A stretch of DNA of 64,000 nucleotides from Liopterus haemorrhoidalis (Eukaryota; Arthropoda; Insecta; Coleoptera; Dytiscidae). The position numbers and the translations under genes are program-made. Each line of letters begins with the position of its first letter. Positions within the stretch are counted from its first letter, which is position 1. The notes beneath the pieces were generated by a model. The model was not told where the DNA came from, searched no databases, and saw only the letters and a program-made list of their open reading frames with translations. Location of the stretch: NCBI GenBank assembly GCA_963971575.1, contig OZ020616.1, forward strand, positions 31,166,306 through 31,230,305, read 5' to 3'. Below, piece after piece: positions 34,835 through 46,125 of this stretch.

Positions 34835-35359
34835 AGGGCGTATCACACTAGAATGCTATCCAAGTTTTACTTTTGTAGGTTTTTTCCAGGATCTACGTCT
34901 TTAGGTTTTGACTTATCACACAGTATTTAAATACTCCTATTATTTAAGACTTGAAATTTTTTTGTTTGCACATGCGTACATCATGGTATTATGACAGTTG
35001 ACAGTTTTACTTTGAAAAGTTTATTTGTGAGGTTTCACTAAATTAATTAGTTGTTCTTTCTAAATCTTTTTTTTTTAAATATTACATTCGAAAATAACAA
35101 TTATACAACAAACTAACCCCAACGTAAAAAAAAAGAAAAAAACGCAAACCAGCTAAGAGCGAGAGGACATCAGTTGGCGCACCGGCTTTTCGACAAACCT
35201 GGATAAATAGACAGAGGAATTGAATCTTGTTCCATTTGACTAGTCTTTAAAACCTAGGGTTTTTTTCAGACTATCACACGCAAATGACTTCGATTCGAAT
35301 GCAAAAACTTTAATTTTCCAAGTCAAGATGTTAATATTAACTCTAGTGTGATAAGGTCT
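34835..35359. mobile_element. PIF/Harbinger-like MITE, 525 bp (copy A)
   Basis: The ends AGGGCGTATCACACTAGA and, inverted, AGACCTTATCACACTAGA are flanked by TAA on both sides (34832-34834 and 35360-35362). That is the 3 bp target duplication of PIF/Harbinger elements. There is no transposase frame. A second copy in the opposite orientation is at 52385-52838. Confidence 0.7.
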
Positions 35360-35429
35360 TAAAGCTGCGTATAAAACCCATAATATTACCATAGTTTCTT
35401 ACACAAAATTAAGAATCTGATATAAAATT

Positions 35430-36427
35430 AGGCCTAACTCAACAACAATGCATAGATTCGCTTGTTCAACTTTTGGCAATGAAGCACCATCAGAAAAGAC
35501 TGTTTACTATTGGTTTGCAGAATTTCGTTTTGATCGTGCGTCCGTCAGTGATGAATCTCGTGAAGGTCGAACAAAATCGGTTGCGATTCAAAAAAATATC
35601 GATGCTGTGCACAAGAAGATCGGCGTGTGACTTACCGTGAGATAGAGGCATCCTATGCCATATCGCAGACTGCAATACATTCGATTTTGCATGAACATTT
35701 AGCTGTGAAAAAGATCTGTTCCCGATGGATTCCACATAAAGAGACCAAAGCTAAAAAAAACTCGTGTTGATTGGTGTAAGGGGATGCTAAGTAAATTCAA
35801 CCTAGGCACTACCCGTATACAACATCGATACAGGTGACGAAACTTGGATTTATTCATATGAACTGGAAACTAAGCAACAATCCAATTTTTTTGGGTCTTC
35901 CAAGATGAACCGAAACCCACAAAAGTTGTTCGTTTACGAAGCACTTCCAAGAAAATGATCGCTTGTTTCTTCGGTTGTACTGGACATGTCGCAACCATTC
36001 TTTTAGAGGATCGGAGAACAGTTAATGCTGAACGGTATACAACAATTTGTTTGCCAGAAATCATCGACAAAATCAGGAAAAACAACCAAAAACGTCGCAT
36101 CATTCTATATCATGAAAAACATCGAATTAATGTCTCCATTACCCGTATTCACCTGATTTATCCCCTAACGACTTTTTTTTTTGTTCCCCAATGTCAAACA
36201 AAAAATGCGTGGACAGCTATTTTCATCACCTCAAGAAGTTGTTGAAGCCTTCGAAAACTATGTTCTTGAGATTCCAACTTCAGAGTGGAAAAAATGTTTC
36301 GAGAACTGGTTTGAACGCATGCAAAAGAGTATAAAACTCAAAGGCAAATATTTTGTAAAGCAATAAAACAGTTAGTTCAAAAACAAATCTTTCTTAGTTT
36401 TTGTGAAAACTTAAAAGGTAGCCCTCG
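35430..36427 (+). mobile_element. Mariner transposon, 5'-truncated and inactivated (copy 2)
   Basis: Same family as 11574-12746. It begins abruptly within the first helix-turn-helix (GLTQQQC equivalent). It continues through EAPSEKTVYYWFAEF, IHSILHEHLAVKKICSRWIP, TGDETWIYSYELETKQQS (first catalytic Asp, lost in copy 1), MIACFFGCTGHVATILLEDR, RRIILYHEK and SPDLSP-like sequence. It ends SEWKKCFENWFERMQKSIKL. The HDN block is altered to YHEK and the bases after it are deleted, removing the second Asp. Frame changes occur near 35620, 35745, 35810, 35890 and 36170. The right terminus TTAAAAGGTAGCCCTCG is followed by TA at 36428. Copy 2 keeps parts copy 1 lost, and the reverse. Confidence 0.85.
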
Positions 36428-36429
36428 TA

Positions 36430-37110
36430 GTTATCAGATAACAATGTTCTATAATTTTTAAATATATTTGTGGGTTTCAAATAACTTTTATAATTATAAA
36501 CTTTTGTGTAGATTTTTTTTTATTTCTTTTTTTTTTGGTACTTATAGTGATGGAATGCCACTTGGTTCAACGGTTCTTTACGAAAATTAAATAACCAACA
36601 TAACCTATATGAGAACCGCGGCAGATTCAAGATGGCGACAAAATTAGACTACCAAATATTACAATAACTATACGTAGTTTTCACAGTAGAACAAAATAGC
36701 TACAAACATATTTGTAGAATGAAACTTTACCAACAATTTGCCGCGTTATACGCAAATATGCGTCGAATATGCGTTAAGTAAATTTTAACAAAAATACACC
36801 AAATTTATTAAGGCCGTTTGACATTATACTTTTTTTGTGTAGTACTGACATAACAATCATAATGTAAAACACAACATTTCCATCAAACTTTCAATGCTAT
36901 CCGATATCCAACAAAATTAAATTTACCTCCGGTCAAATTTTATTTGACGTATACGAGACCGGATAAAAAGTTGTGCGAACTCCTAGGCGTACATACAGTT
37001 GGTAAAATTTTATTCCGTTCTGACATTTAATTTGACTTTAACAGTAGCGAGAAGTTGTCAGTGGGGCTTTGTATATACGCCAGGGATCAAGAGACTGTCC
37101 AAACAATAGA
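36430..37110. other. AT-rich sequence with one MITE-related piece
   Basis: 36823-36985 resembles the left part of the MITE at 46126: CGTTTGACATTATACTTTTT, GTAGTACTGACATAA, then ACCTCCGGTCAAATTTT. The matching right end is not found. Confidence 0.45.
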
Positions 37111-37114
37111 TTCA

Positions 37115-37202
37115 TCGCGGTTTCTCGATTCCAAAGAATATGGCCCGCGACATACCAAACAATTTGCGCGGCCCACGACATGAAAATGGTTGCCGACTAC
37201 TG
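37115..37202. repeat. Possible hAT terminal fragment
   Basis: ATGGCCCGCGACATACC..., GCGCGGCCCACGACATG and the end GGTTGCCGACTACTG look like the right end of a hAT element of the GGGCCGCG type. No left partner was found. Confidence 0.35.
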
Positions 37203-38170
37203 TTTTAGAGGATCATTTATTTTTACAACTGACAGACATTTCAATATCATAAATAACTGTTCAATTTTAATTAGACATTAGTAAATATGCAACATCTGCC
37301 TTGACTATCCCAAAACTTCGTCGGTGGTAATGTCAACAAATACAACAATCATAAATAATCCAAATGATACTTCAGATGTTCGTAAATCATACTTCTATCT
37401 TATTTACGAATACATCATATTTTACCTCCAGACATTATATTTTGAAAAATTAACTTCCTGCCACGTGCTAGAGAAAATTTCACTAACGAACTCAGAGAAT
37501 TTATACTTACGTCACAAATTAAACAAAAATTTATCATATTTTTACATAGTAGCTTCAAAATAAAACAAAATGTTACTGACCATTAATTTATTAAACATGA
37601 AATTCATAAAGAAAACAATTTGTCACCGCACCTAATTTATTTATACTCAAATTTATTACTTAATAGTTTGCTCTAAATGAAAACTGATTGCCTTTTAGAT
37701 ATAAAAAATGTGTAATGAGAGGAGATTGCATATGTTACGTAAAACATTAGAGACGAGTTTGTTCCTAATGCTAAACTCAGATTACGTAATATTTGTCATA
37801 GTGCGTTGAAAATATAATTTTAATATGGTAAACATAATTTAAAATGCAAAATCACTTAACAAGATGTGAACATAAATCAAGTATAAATTAACCCTGATTA
37901 GATGATGAGTTAGCGATGTTTTAGTTGATACATCATTTATTTATATGTCCATCTTATAAACTTGTCAGTGATAAGTTTATTTTGAAAAGTTAATCTTAAA
38001 CTTGTATATCCTTGAAAATCCATCAAAACATTGGCCATATATATCGCATCAAACAACTTTTATTTCCCATAATTAATTTGGGAACTAAATGGAAATTTTG
38101 TTATTGATGGCCATGTTTTATGGTTTAAGATTACTATTTTATTATCAGTAGAATATTATATTTTGTCCAT
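37203..38170. other. AT-rich sequence, nothing recognised
   Basis: No coding or repeat signal was identified. Confidence 0.45.
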
Positions 38171-38174
38171 CCAC

Positions 38175-38224
38175 ACTTTTTCTACTGACATATAAAGGTT
38201 ATATTATATGTCAGTAGAAAAAGT
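38175..38224. repeat. Perfect 20 bp hairpin
   Basis: ACTTTTTCTACTGACATATA at 38175-38194 is exactly inverted at 38205-38224 with a 10-base AT-rich loop. It could be a MITE core. No nearby coding unit explains it as a terminator-like signal. Confidence 0.55.
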
Positions 38225-38589
38225 AACTAAAAAATAAAACGTAAAGGAATAAGTTTAATAAATTGTTGAAAGTTAAAATAAATTGAATCAGTTCAAGATG
38301 GTGGTACGGCAACATTTACTTAAAGACAATTTTATTTTGAGGAAGATAATTTTATTTATACTGGTCTAACTTGGCGCCGAAACAAGACCGACGAAATATG
38401 CGAAAACGAAGCTGAAACGAAATGCATTGAGTCCAAGACCAATTTCGGTCAAAGACCGGTTCTATTAGTTTTCTGTGCGTCTCTCTTAGAATGTTCACAT
38501 CTCCAGAGTTGGTAGTATTTGTACAGTTTCCAATAATAATTTCTTCCTCTTTCAGCCTTAAATTTTTGTCCACTCCATTGAACATAGGC

Positions 38590-38735
38590 CAACGATCTTT
38601 TCTTCCATACCTTTTTTGCCCTTAGCAAATTGATGCCAATTTCTACCTGCTACTTTGTTATAACTTTTAACAACATTTTTTGCAGCTGCGAAGGCTAATG
38701 TTTGCAAATTCTTGGACACCAGTGAATTATTTAGT
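38590..38735 (-). pseudogene. Possible pogo/Tigger-type fragment
   Basis: The minus strand reads LVSKNLQTLAFAAAKNVVKS and then YNKVAGRNWHQFAKGKKG. A ...LAF..A.......F....AG..W...F spacing resembles the CENP-B-type DNA-binding part of pogo-like transposases. Only about 40 residues and no catalytic block were seen, so this is tentative. Confidence 0.25.
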
Positions 38736-38859
38736 TTGTCTATCAGTTTGTATCTTATACAGCTACATGACTAACCCAGATCCATTTGAGGAATGCATTT
38801 CTGTCTCCAATAAAAGGTGCATTCGGCATAAGCTAATAATCTACACATTCTGCATAATT

Positions 38860-39408
38860 TACACAAGAGACGTTCGGCATAAGTTTTCTGTGTGCTTCGT
38901 GCCGCACGAAGATCGTTCGGGAAATACCGTGCAGTGCACAAACTGCAGTGCAGGACAAACCTGCACTATCATCTCAGAGCGTGCGGCAATCTGTGCAATA
39001 GTGTTTTTCGCGAAAGAAAAAAAAGAGTTATTATTTTTTCTACAAAACAAAACGAGCGAAAACAATTAAGATATCATTGTTTATGCCTGCAGCATTTGCC
39101 AAATGAATGAATAGTACAGACATGATCATTAATTCAGTCTCTAAAGGGACTGGTTCTTGTCCTTTATAATAATGTTTTATTTTACAAGCGTGCATTTTCT
39201 GCAAAAGACTCTGGATCTAATTTTCCGGATTCAAGCGGAAATGTACTTTAAATTGATTTGTAGTCATGTTTGGAACAGTACTCTCTGTATATAACACTTT
39301 TGTCAAAATATTTTCTTGTTCTTGATCTGAATTGTTTTCCTCATCAAACAAAATTTGTTTTATATTATTTAAACCATTTAACACATATAATTCATTTGTA
39401 TAAAACAA
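38860..39408 (-). pseudogene. Decayed PIF/Harbinger-like transposase, N-terminal half
   Basis: From 39408 the minus strand is open for 63 codons and ends TTNQFKVHFRLNPEN. After a frame change it reads SLLQKMHACKIKHYYKGQEP, then VPLETELMIMSVLFIHLANA. Another shift gives FAKNTIAQIAARSEMIVQVC and PALQFVHCTVFPERS. The order F..HFRL, then a P.....L....L..L, then a helix-turn-helix ending ..VC.AL......WPE fits the region before the first catalytic Asp of Harbinger-type transposases. The DDE part is unreadable. The longest + strand frame here (38680-39069) is antisense to it. Confidence 0.4.
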
Positions 39409-39760
39409 AAAAGGATAGGGTAGAATAACGAGACTAACTGCACAATCTTAACAAAGCGGTCGTCTTTGACGTTCTTGCAGAGTGTACACAATGATCACGT
39501 GATAAAAACTTGCACGCCACAGAGTTAACACTGCACAGTTACCAACGAACTGCCGAAAGCACCTAAAGCATATACTGTTTTCTTGCGGATATCGTCATAC
39601 ATCAATGTATCCCTTCAGTTTACACCAAGTTTGCGATGTTCCATGGTACCCTGAGTAGTCTTTAGTTGACTGACATTTAATCTTCAGAGTCATAGTTTCC
39701 AGATGTTGCGACCGGAATAATGCATAAGTCATACATTTTTGCTTACAAGTTGGTTGATAC

Positions 39761-39930
39761 TTTTGGATTATTTAGTACAAATCCTAAATTCGCAAATGCC
39801 ACCCAGATGATTATGACCTAGTACTAAAGTTAGCTGGAAATACCTTTTGGATTATTTAGTACAAATCCTAGCTTCGCAAATGCCACCCAGTTGATTATCA
39901 TTTTCTAGTACTAAAGTTAGCTGGAAATAC
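39761..39930 (+). repeat. 84-85 bp tandem duplication
   Basis: TTTTGGATTATTTAGTACAA begins at 39761 and again at 39845. Both units run through GCAAATGCCACCCAG to AAGTTAGCTGGAAATAC. The second unit differs at a few bases and has a 2-3 base insertion. Confidence 0.85.
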
Positions 39931-40633
39931 TTGTTATTTATATGAATAACCTTCCGGTAATAAAATAGTATGCGCACAATCCAATAGTAATGCAAATAAA
40001 TATTTTAATTGTATTTTGTAATGAATGAGAAATAAATAAAAAACTAAAGATCAAATTATGAATGTAATTATACGTAAAGAAAGAATTGAAAAAAACCATG
40101 CATAAAAAAGTTAGAGAACTTAAGTTTACTTAACATTAGAAAAAAAATGTCAAAAATCGATGTTTTCCAAAATGTAGTCGGCAGGCTGGTACCAGTACTA
40201 ATAATCTGGTCCCTGTACCAGTAACCTGGTAATGTACACGCTTGAAAATGTTAGCTACAGATAATTAAATTGCTATTTATTAAACAAGCAAAGTCAATGA
40301 ATAAAAAAATTGATCGTTAAAAATTAAAAATTCATTAACAATTCCATTAAGGTCGAGAAACAAATGAAACAATTCTTACACATTTTCATATTTACATGTC
40401 TCGTTAGACATCTAATAATAATGACCGTGAAATCAGTAACTTCCTATTGTTTCAAAACAAATAAACGAGGTTAATAATTAAGTTTCAACAATTTTGTATG
40501 AATAATTAGAAAGCTATTTCATAAACTGTGTGAATAAAAACATGGTTATAATGTAAAAAACCCATTGAAAAATTATATACCATTAAAAAGAATGAATTAT
40601 GGGAAAATATTAATAATTGTATTATTTTTGCAG
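39931..40633. other. Probable intron or upstream sequence of the chitin-binding protein gene
   Basis: No coding signal. A branch-like ATTAATAATTG and a short pyrimidine stretch lead to TTTTTGCAG at 40625-40633, the splice acceptor of the next exon. If that acceptor is used, at least the 3' part of this stretch is intron. Confidence 0.5.
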
Positions 40634-40819
40634 ATTGTTATGAAGGGCGTACACGAACGAAAAGACCTAGGGCGCCACCTCCACCGGAAGCGGACTTTAA
40701 TTTGGAGCCGGAACAGGATTTAGATGAAAGAAATGGACCTCCAAAAGGAACTGTGGTGCCACCTGGATTTCTAAGTCCATCTGTTGCGGAATATTTGGAG
40801 CTTGGTAAATCAATTCCAG
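40634..40819 (+). CDS. Internal exon of a secreted chitin-binding (CPAP1-type) protein
   Basis: This exon sits between a TTTTTGCAG acceptor and a CCAG|GTAAAT donor. It encodes two bases of a split codon, 61 residues and one further base, so both flanking introns are phase 1. The peptide starts CYEGRTRTKRPRAPPPPEAD, is Pro-, Arg- and Glu-rich with low complexity, and ends EYLELGKSIP before the split Gly codon. It joins in frame to the exon at 53185, where the Gly is completed and the reading continues RPGTDYPVLGT. Such a charged, proline-rich spacer ahead of a single chitin-binding domain is usual in CPAP1 cuticle proteins. The first Cys is outside the six-Cys domain. Codon use is richer in G+C than the surroundings. 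The signal-peptide exon must be further upstream; none was identified. Exon status is inferred from frame continuity, splice sites and composition. Confidence 0.8.
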
Positions 40820-41317
40820 GTAAATACTAATACTGTTTATTTTTTATAAAATAAATCACCTTACTTGTAAAGATATTATATTCACTTACTGTAACTGCCA
40901 GTGTTACAGTTTAGGGGATTAGCCAATTTTAGTAACTGGCAAAGATTATAATGCCCGGTTACATAAAAGTTTTAAAACTAGATTTGTTGCTAAAACTCGA
41001 TGTAAAACACAAAGCAATGTGTTTCACCAAAAAGTACTTATTCTAATACTTTAAGGGTCGCTTTTGCAATCGTTGGATAAAGCTCGGATAACGCTATTCT
41101 CATTATAAAGTCAAAAAATCGCTTTTACAACGCACAGATAAAGCTCGGATAGGATAAACATCGGTATAAACACCAGAATATCTTATTTTATAAGTTATTA
41201 TCTTGCTCCGATTGGCGAATAAGTATTTGTTACACGGCAGCGGTAAAAAAAAAATGACATGATAAATGTCACATTATAATGTTTTATTTGAATTTTTATT
41301 ACAGTTATATAATTGTG

Positions 41318-41500
41318 GTTCCAGCAGCGTAGTGGTTAGCTCACTTGCTTTGAAAGTGTGGAACATGAGACCGACCTAGTATGGGCAAAATAAAAAAAAA
41401 ATAAAAAAAACTCAGTTCTTTACAATGACATATGGAAATATGGGGCATGCTTCACAGGACACGGTGGTCTTGGCTACAGTAAAAAGTAATCGTTAGGTCA
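41318..41500 (+). repeat. tRNA-derived SINE inside the Harbinger-like element
   Basis: An A-box-like CAGCGTAGTGGTTAGCTCAC and a B-box-like GGAACATGAGACCGACC are followed by an A-rich stretch and more sequence. The nesting shows it arrived after, or with, the host element. Confidence 0.5.
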
Positions 41501-41988
41501 GCTCAATTTCATAAAACTTATTGCCATATGAAATAATAATAGTACAGGAATCCCTCGTTAGCCATGTATTTGCTCAGCAGTTTTGATTACACGCAGTTGT
41601 GAAATAATAATTTTATTTACTTTTAAAAGCGTAGCAGTGAACAGTAGCAGCCAATTACCGCTGGAATATGCTCCTAGCACTTTGAGCGCTTCGAATCGGG
41701 CCACTATCACCCCTTCCACACTTTGTACACATAATGCCAGTTTTTGTATATGTATATATGCAGTATTGGGCTGGAGCCAATTCGAATGAACCGGTTGTTA
41801 TTTATTTATATATTTTTCAAAATGCGAAATGGTGGTTAATGTTGTTATACACTGAAAAAAAAAAACTCGTGTTGTTAATCAGTGAAATTTTCCTCTTGAA
41901 AGAACTGGTTGTTCCAATTTTGGCAATCCACAACTGTACATAATATGTATACGCTTAATCTTATTACTCGCGTTTTTTTCTCCACAGT

Positions 41989-42270
41989 ATGTTAGTCGAA
42001 CGTAAGCTCTTCGGTGACAAGGGATTACAGTACATAAATATGAACCACAACCAGGGCCACCGCGTGCGGTTATACATAGTCTGCGCCGTACACGAGCGAC
42101 TCTTCAAAGGGACGGCATTTTCTATAGAGTCTAATAGAATTCTATTAGTAGAGGGTGATATTATGAAAATTTACACATGGGCGGAATTTGTGTTCGATTC
42201 TATGAGAAGGCGGTTTTATGTATATTTGCACACGAAAGGCTCACACGGTAGATATAGCACAATAAAATAA
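41989..42270 (+). CDS. Unrecognised 93-codon ORF in the Harbinger-like element
   Basis: ATG at 41989 opens a frame to TAA at 42270. The peptide begins MLVERKLFGDKGLQYINMNH. Its middle is hydrophobic and Arg-rich (HRVRLYIVCAVHERLFKGTA). Its end has aromatic and basic residues (FVFDSMRRRFYVYLHTKGSH). No known domain, signal peptide or membrane segment stands out. Codons in the first half use more G and C than the AT-rich surroundings. A good acceptor-like TTTTTTTCTCCACAG precedes the ATG, so the piece may be a copied exon. Joining the upstream exon of the chitin-binding gene to this site gives an immediate in-frame TAG, so it is not an alternative exon of that gene. It may equally be chance. 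Confidence 0.3.
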   Translation: MLVERKLFGDKGLQYINMNHNQGHRVRLYIVCAVHERLFKGTAFSIESNRILLVEGDIMKIYTWAEFVFDSMRRRFYVYLHTKGSHGRYSTIK

Positions 42271-42572
42271 TTATCTGGAGAGAAGAGATCAATAAAAGAG
42301 TCGGAGAGTCGAATATTTCGACATCTCCTAATATTTCCCCAAACATGCTCAAATGCGCAAATATGAATTTTCTAATATGTTACTTTATGTGAATATTATA
42401 TGTTTTATTGTCAAACAATACCAACTTTATTTTATTTACAATAAAACCATGGATAACTATCCGAGAATAAAAAATGCATTGTAAAAGCGGACATTGGAAT
42501 AAACATCGGAATAAACTTATATCTCAGATAGTTATACCGCTACGTATCCGAGGTTTGTAAAAGCGACCCTAA

Positions 42573-43450
42573 GTATTTTTATATTTCAGATAGTATACCC
42601 TACAAAGATAAAGTACCGTAAAACGGCGTTAACTTGACATGTTTTTAGGTTCAAATTATCATATCTTTGTGAACGTAATAATTGTTCTTTTTTTCATACT
42701 AGGACATAGGTATTTAAACTCTCTACCAATAATTATAATTTTTTTATTTTTTGGACATTCGCAATTTATTTATTTATTTTTTTTTTCAAAAACCTCGTCT
42801 GTTTAAGTTCACTCAGGCCGGGGTGGACGCCTAGATTAGCACGTGTTGCTAACTAAAACTTTAATCTGAACTATTATTGCATGAATATAAACACGAAATG
42901 ATATAGTCCTACTTTATTAAATTTAACTTTGAAAAATGTCAGAAAATGCTCCCAGAATACAATTTAGGAACATAATATTGCCACAGTTTACCGTGTATCG
43001 CCTTGCATAATAACCATCAAAATAAATATACGTAATCGCAATATTATAAATAGTTTGTAATAAAATATATGCAAATGCCTTCTCTCACATCTGCACAAAC
43101 CTATTTGTAACACTATGTGAACTAAACACCTAAAATATCAGCGAATTAAAATATCTAATTTCTAGCACGTAAAAGTTAATTTTATATGTGGTACATTTAG
43201 GATATTTCAATGCGTATCATTCCATTAAAAACGTATGCAACATTACTGTACAGATTTGCCAATTAAAATAGCACAACTCATTTCTAAGAGATTCTTGTGT
43301 TACGTAACTACCCAGACACCTTTTAAGTCAGTTGTAACGTTTGTCTATTATCATTAGTAAAGTAGTTAGACGCCAGTGAAATATTTACTGACACCTATAT
43401 AATGATTAGCTAATATCTACTGGAATCAAAAGGCTGCCGTTAAAATTGAA
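42573..43450. other. AT-rich intronic sequence, nothing firmly recognised
   Basis: GTACCGTAAAACGGCGTTAAC near 42614 resembles the terminus of some insect MITEs, but no partner was found. No coding signal. Confidence 0.4.
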
Positions 43451-43454
43451 ACTC

Positions 43455-44400
43455 GCTAACGGACGAAGTTAACATTCTCAGAGGTGTAGGACAAACTCTT
43501 ACTCAATAAGCAATATTCAGGGAATCACTCAATGAAGAAACAGCAGGTATAATGGTTAATGGAAAGGTTATTAACAGCATTAGACACCCTGACAACACTG
43601 TACTTTTGGCAGACAACATTCAAGATCTTCATATTCTTATTCATCGGGTATGGATATCTCAGCAAAGACTATGGCCTTCATATGAACTTCAGCAAGACAA
43701 AATACATGTTTATAATAACTTAGAGCAAAAATAGATCAAATTTTATATGGTAACCACATAGCAGCAGTCTCTCAATACAAGTATCTTAGCACTTGGATAA
43801 ACAATAGTATATCGACAGGAAATACGAACACGAATAGAGATGGCAAGAGATGCGATTTTGAGAATGAAACGTCTTATAACGAATCGAAGCTTTAATCTAC
43901 AATTTCGTATGATAATTGTCCGGTGCTACGTGTTCTCTATTCTGTTATATGGAATGTAAACTTGGCTTTTAAATCATGAACACATTAGAAAATTGGCAGA
44001 GTTTGAAATGTGAGTGTATTGACGTATGCTGAAGATCTCATGGATGGACAAGATCAAAAATAGAGAAGTTTGACTGGGAATGGAAAAGGAACGAATGGAG
44101 AAGGAACGAAGAAGTTATTCTTGCCATTCAGTAAAGAAAATTGCAATATCTTGAACATATCATGAGAAGGCGAAAATATTAACTACTACAACTACTCCTG
44201 CAGGGAGATATTTTGAGCAAGCGAAGTGCAGACCGATACAAAACTTCGTGGCTGGGAAATCTACGCCAGTGGTTTGGATGTTCATGTGGAGATTTATTTC
44301 GAACCAGCGGTCTCCTAAGTGACAATAGCCTTAATGATTGCCAACTGCTAGATAGAGAAGGCACAGAAGAAGAAGATATAATAGTTAATTGGATATTTCT
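43455..44400 (+). mobile_element. RTE-like non-LTR retrotransposon, 3' half, dead
   Basis: The + strand gives a decayed motif 4 (RGVGQTLTQ, stop, AIFRESLNEETAGIMVNGK). The catalytic box follows as SIRHPDNTVLLADN (normally IRYADDTVLLADN, both key Asp positions affected). Further on are RTRIEMARDAILRMKRLIT, CYVFSILLYGM, RKLAEFEM followed by a stop, RMLKISWMDKI, KKIAILEHIMRRRKY, and YKTSWLGNLRQWFGCSCGDL. The order and the LLYGM.TW/FEMW.YRRMLKI blocks fit RTE-group enzymes. Several stops and frame changes are present and no tail is seen. Confidence 0.75.
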
Positions 44401-46120
44401 TACTAACATAATTGTGATTTACTTTTGTTAGGGTTTCAAGACAATATATAATTCACCCAACTCAGCTGTCAACTCTAAATATTTTAGTGTGATTTGATGT
44501 CATTTTGAACAGAACAACAAAATACACAGTTTGGTTGTGGATGCTATTAAGTCCTCACATTTACTTTGCAGATCTAAGTCAAAATCTAAGTTATAATTCA
44601 TTATTCTATTTGTTTTGCCCTATGTCCACATGTTTCTCATCTTACTCTGTGAATTTTTAAAAAAGGGCCAGTAAAACTTTCGAATCATCTGCCGGCTCGA
44701 CAGTTCCAGTCCCTGAGTCTGGCTTAGTTATTAATTAATATCAATCCAAAATATAGGGTTTCGCCAAAATTCTTCTTATATAAAAGGAAACATCCAGCTT
44801 GCAAAATTTCGGAACCACTGAATGATATATATACGCGGTAGGAGCCGAAAGATTCCGTCCGAGCTATGTACCACGAGTGATAGAAATAAAATGATGATAT
44901 TGTAAAGTAGCACTATCAATAAATGGACGGATTTCCAAGCGCCAATTTACGCCTGTCACTTGAAAATACCAAATTCAATTAGACGGTTTTAAAAGTAAGA
45001 AAGCGTGACCTACTGAGATAAGTTTTTTGATCTTTTTTTGGGCAAGTTATCCGAAAACTCGTGGACCAGTGTACCACGTCGTGTGTTGACAAGTTAGAGA
45101 CAATAATATAGTTTTTGTATTGCTCTTGTAATTTAAGAAACAAGTTAATTATTTTTAAAACTGCTCTCATATATTTTTAAATTTAATGTAGAATATTAAA
45201 TGAAAGCTTTTACTACTCAGATTAAGAGACGATAAATGATTTTCAAAATATTTTTGTGATACGCTGTCAAATAATGTTGAAATTTCATACTTCCTATCTA
45301 TTTTTTAAATATATTTGGCCATGTTTATAATCTTTTACTAAATATTGCAATTAAGCGTTACTTGTTAAATTAAGAAAGTGTGATGCTAACGTTAGTAGTG
45401 TTCATAATCTCTATACTACGATCTTTTAACTAATAGAGAAGTACGTTTGGCAACGTTTTCTGTTATCGATAGAAAGAGATAGACATATGAACTGTACAAC
45501 ATGTTAAAAGAGGAAGATGCGTTACTAGCTTGTACTATTACCGCGGTAAAAACACAAACATAACCTTGTTTCTATGACTGCGTTTGGTGATGATTTTATT
45601 ATCGATTTCTTTTAACAATAAATAAAAATATTTTAAAAGAATTATAAGTAAAAATGTAATGGTACCGAATTAATTATTCATGTTATTAACTAGTTACTTA
45701 TATCTTGTTGATATGAACCTTTAACAAAATAACGTAAAGCAATAGGTACATATTTGGAGTTCAGTACAAGTTTGGAGAAATATTTCAACCTTTTGAAGAT
45801 ATCGGTTTTATACCGTCATTTGAGATTTTAATTAATATTTAAACTCTTTTGTAAATTTAATTCTTCACTTAAAGATTATTATAAAATTATATATCTTATA
45901 TTATAAAATTTTCTTAGTAATTTTTTAATTCACGAATTTCACGAACATCTCAAATCTCAATCAGTCAGCATTATAGACACATCACTATTTTAATGCCATT
46001 TAATACAGCCTCTCCATGATTCTAAATCTGTACTACTAATTACAATTACAATTTACTGGACAGTATTAAGCACTACTAACAATAATTCTGTATTATGAAC
46101 ATCATTTTTTTTTTTACTTG
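44401..46120. other. AT-rich intronic sequence with a mariner-terminus-like repeat
   Basis: 44841-44925 (GCGGTAGGAGCCGAAAGATT, GCTATGTACCACGAGTGAT, AAATAAAATGATGATATTGT) resembles 61613-61700, which precedes a mariner tail. It may therefore be a lone mariner 5' terminus. The remainder shows nothing. Confidence 0.4.
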
Positions 46121-46125
46121 TCCAT

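Larger units (their letters stand above)
41055..42569. mobile_element. PIF/Harbinger-like element with TAA target duplication
   Basis: The left end GGGTCGCTTTTGCAA pairs with GGGTCGCTTTTACAA read inward from the right end. Both ends are flanked by TAA (41052-41054 and 42570-42572). Subterminal words such as GATAAAGCTCGGATA are repeated on the left, and ATCGGA/TATCCGAG words occur near both ends. No Harbinger transposase motif is readable inside, so the element is non-autonomous. A SINE lies near its left end, and a 93-codon open frame (41989-42270) occupies its right half. Confidence 0.7.

Noticed and set aside
38680..39069. 129-codon + strand frame with a signal-peptide-like start
   Set aside because: It is antisense to the decayed Harbinger-like sequence, has no recognisable domain, and no splice signal joins it to the chitin-binding exons in phase 1.
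41985..42270. Alternative internal exon of the chitin-binding gene
   Set aside because: Although a good acceptor precedes it, splicing from 40819 in phase 1 gives Val-Cys and then a stop.
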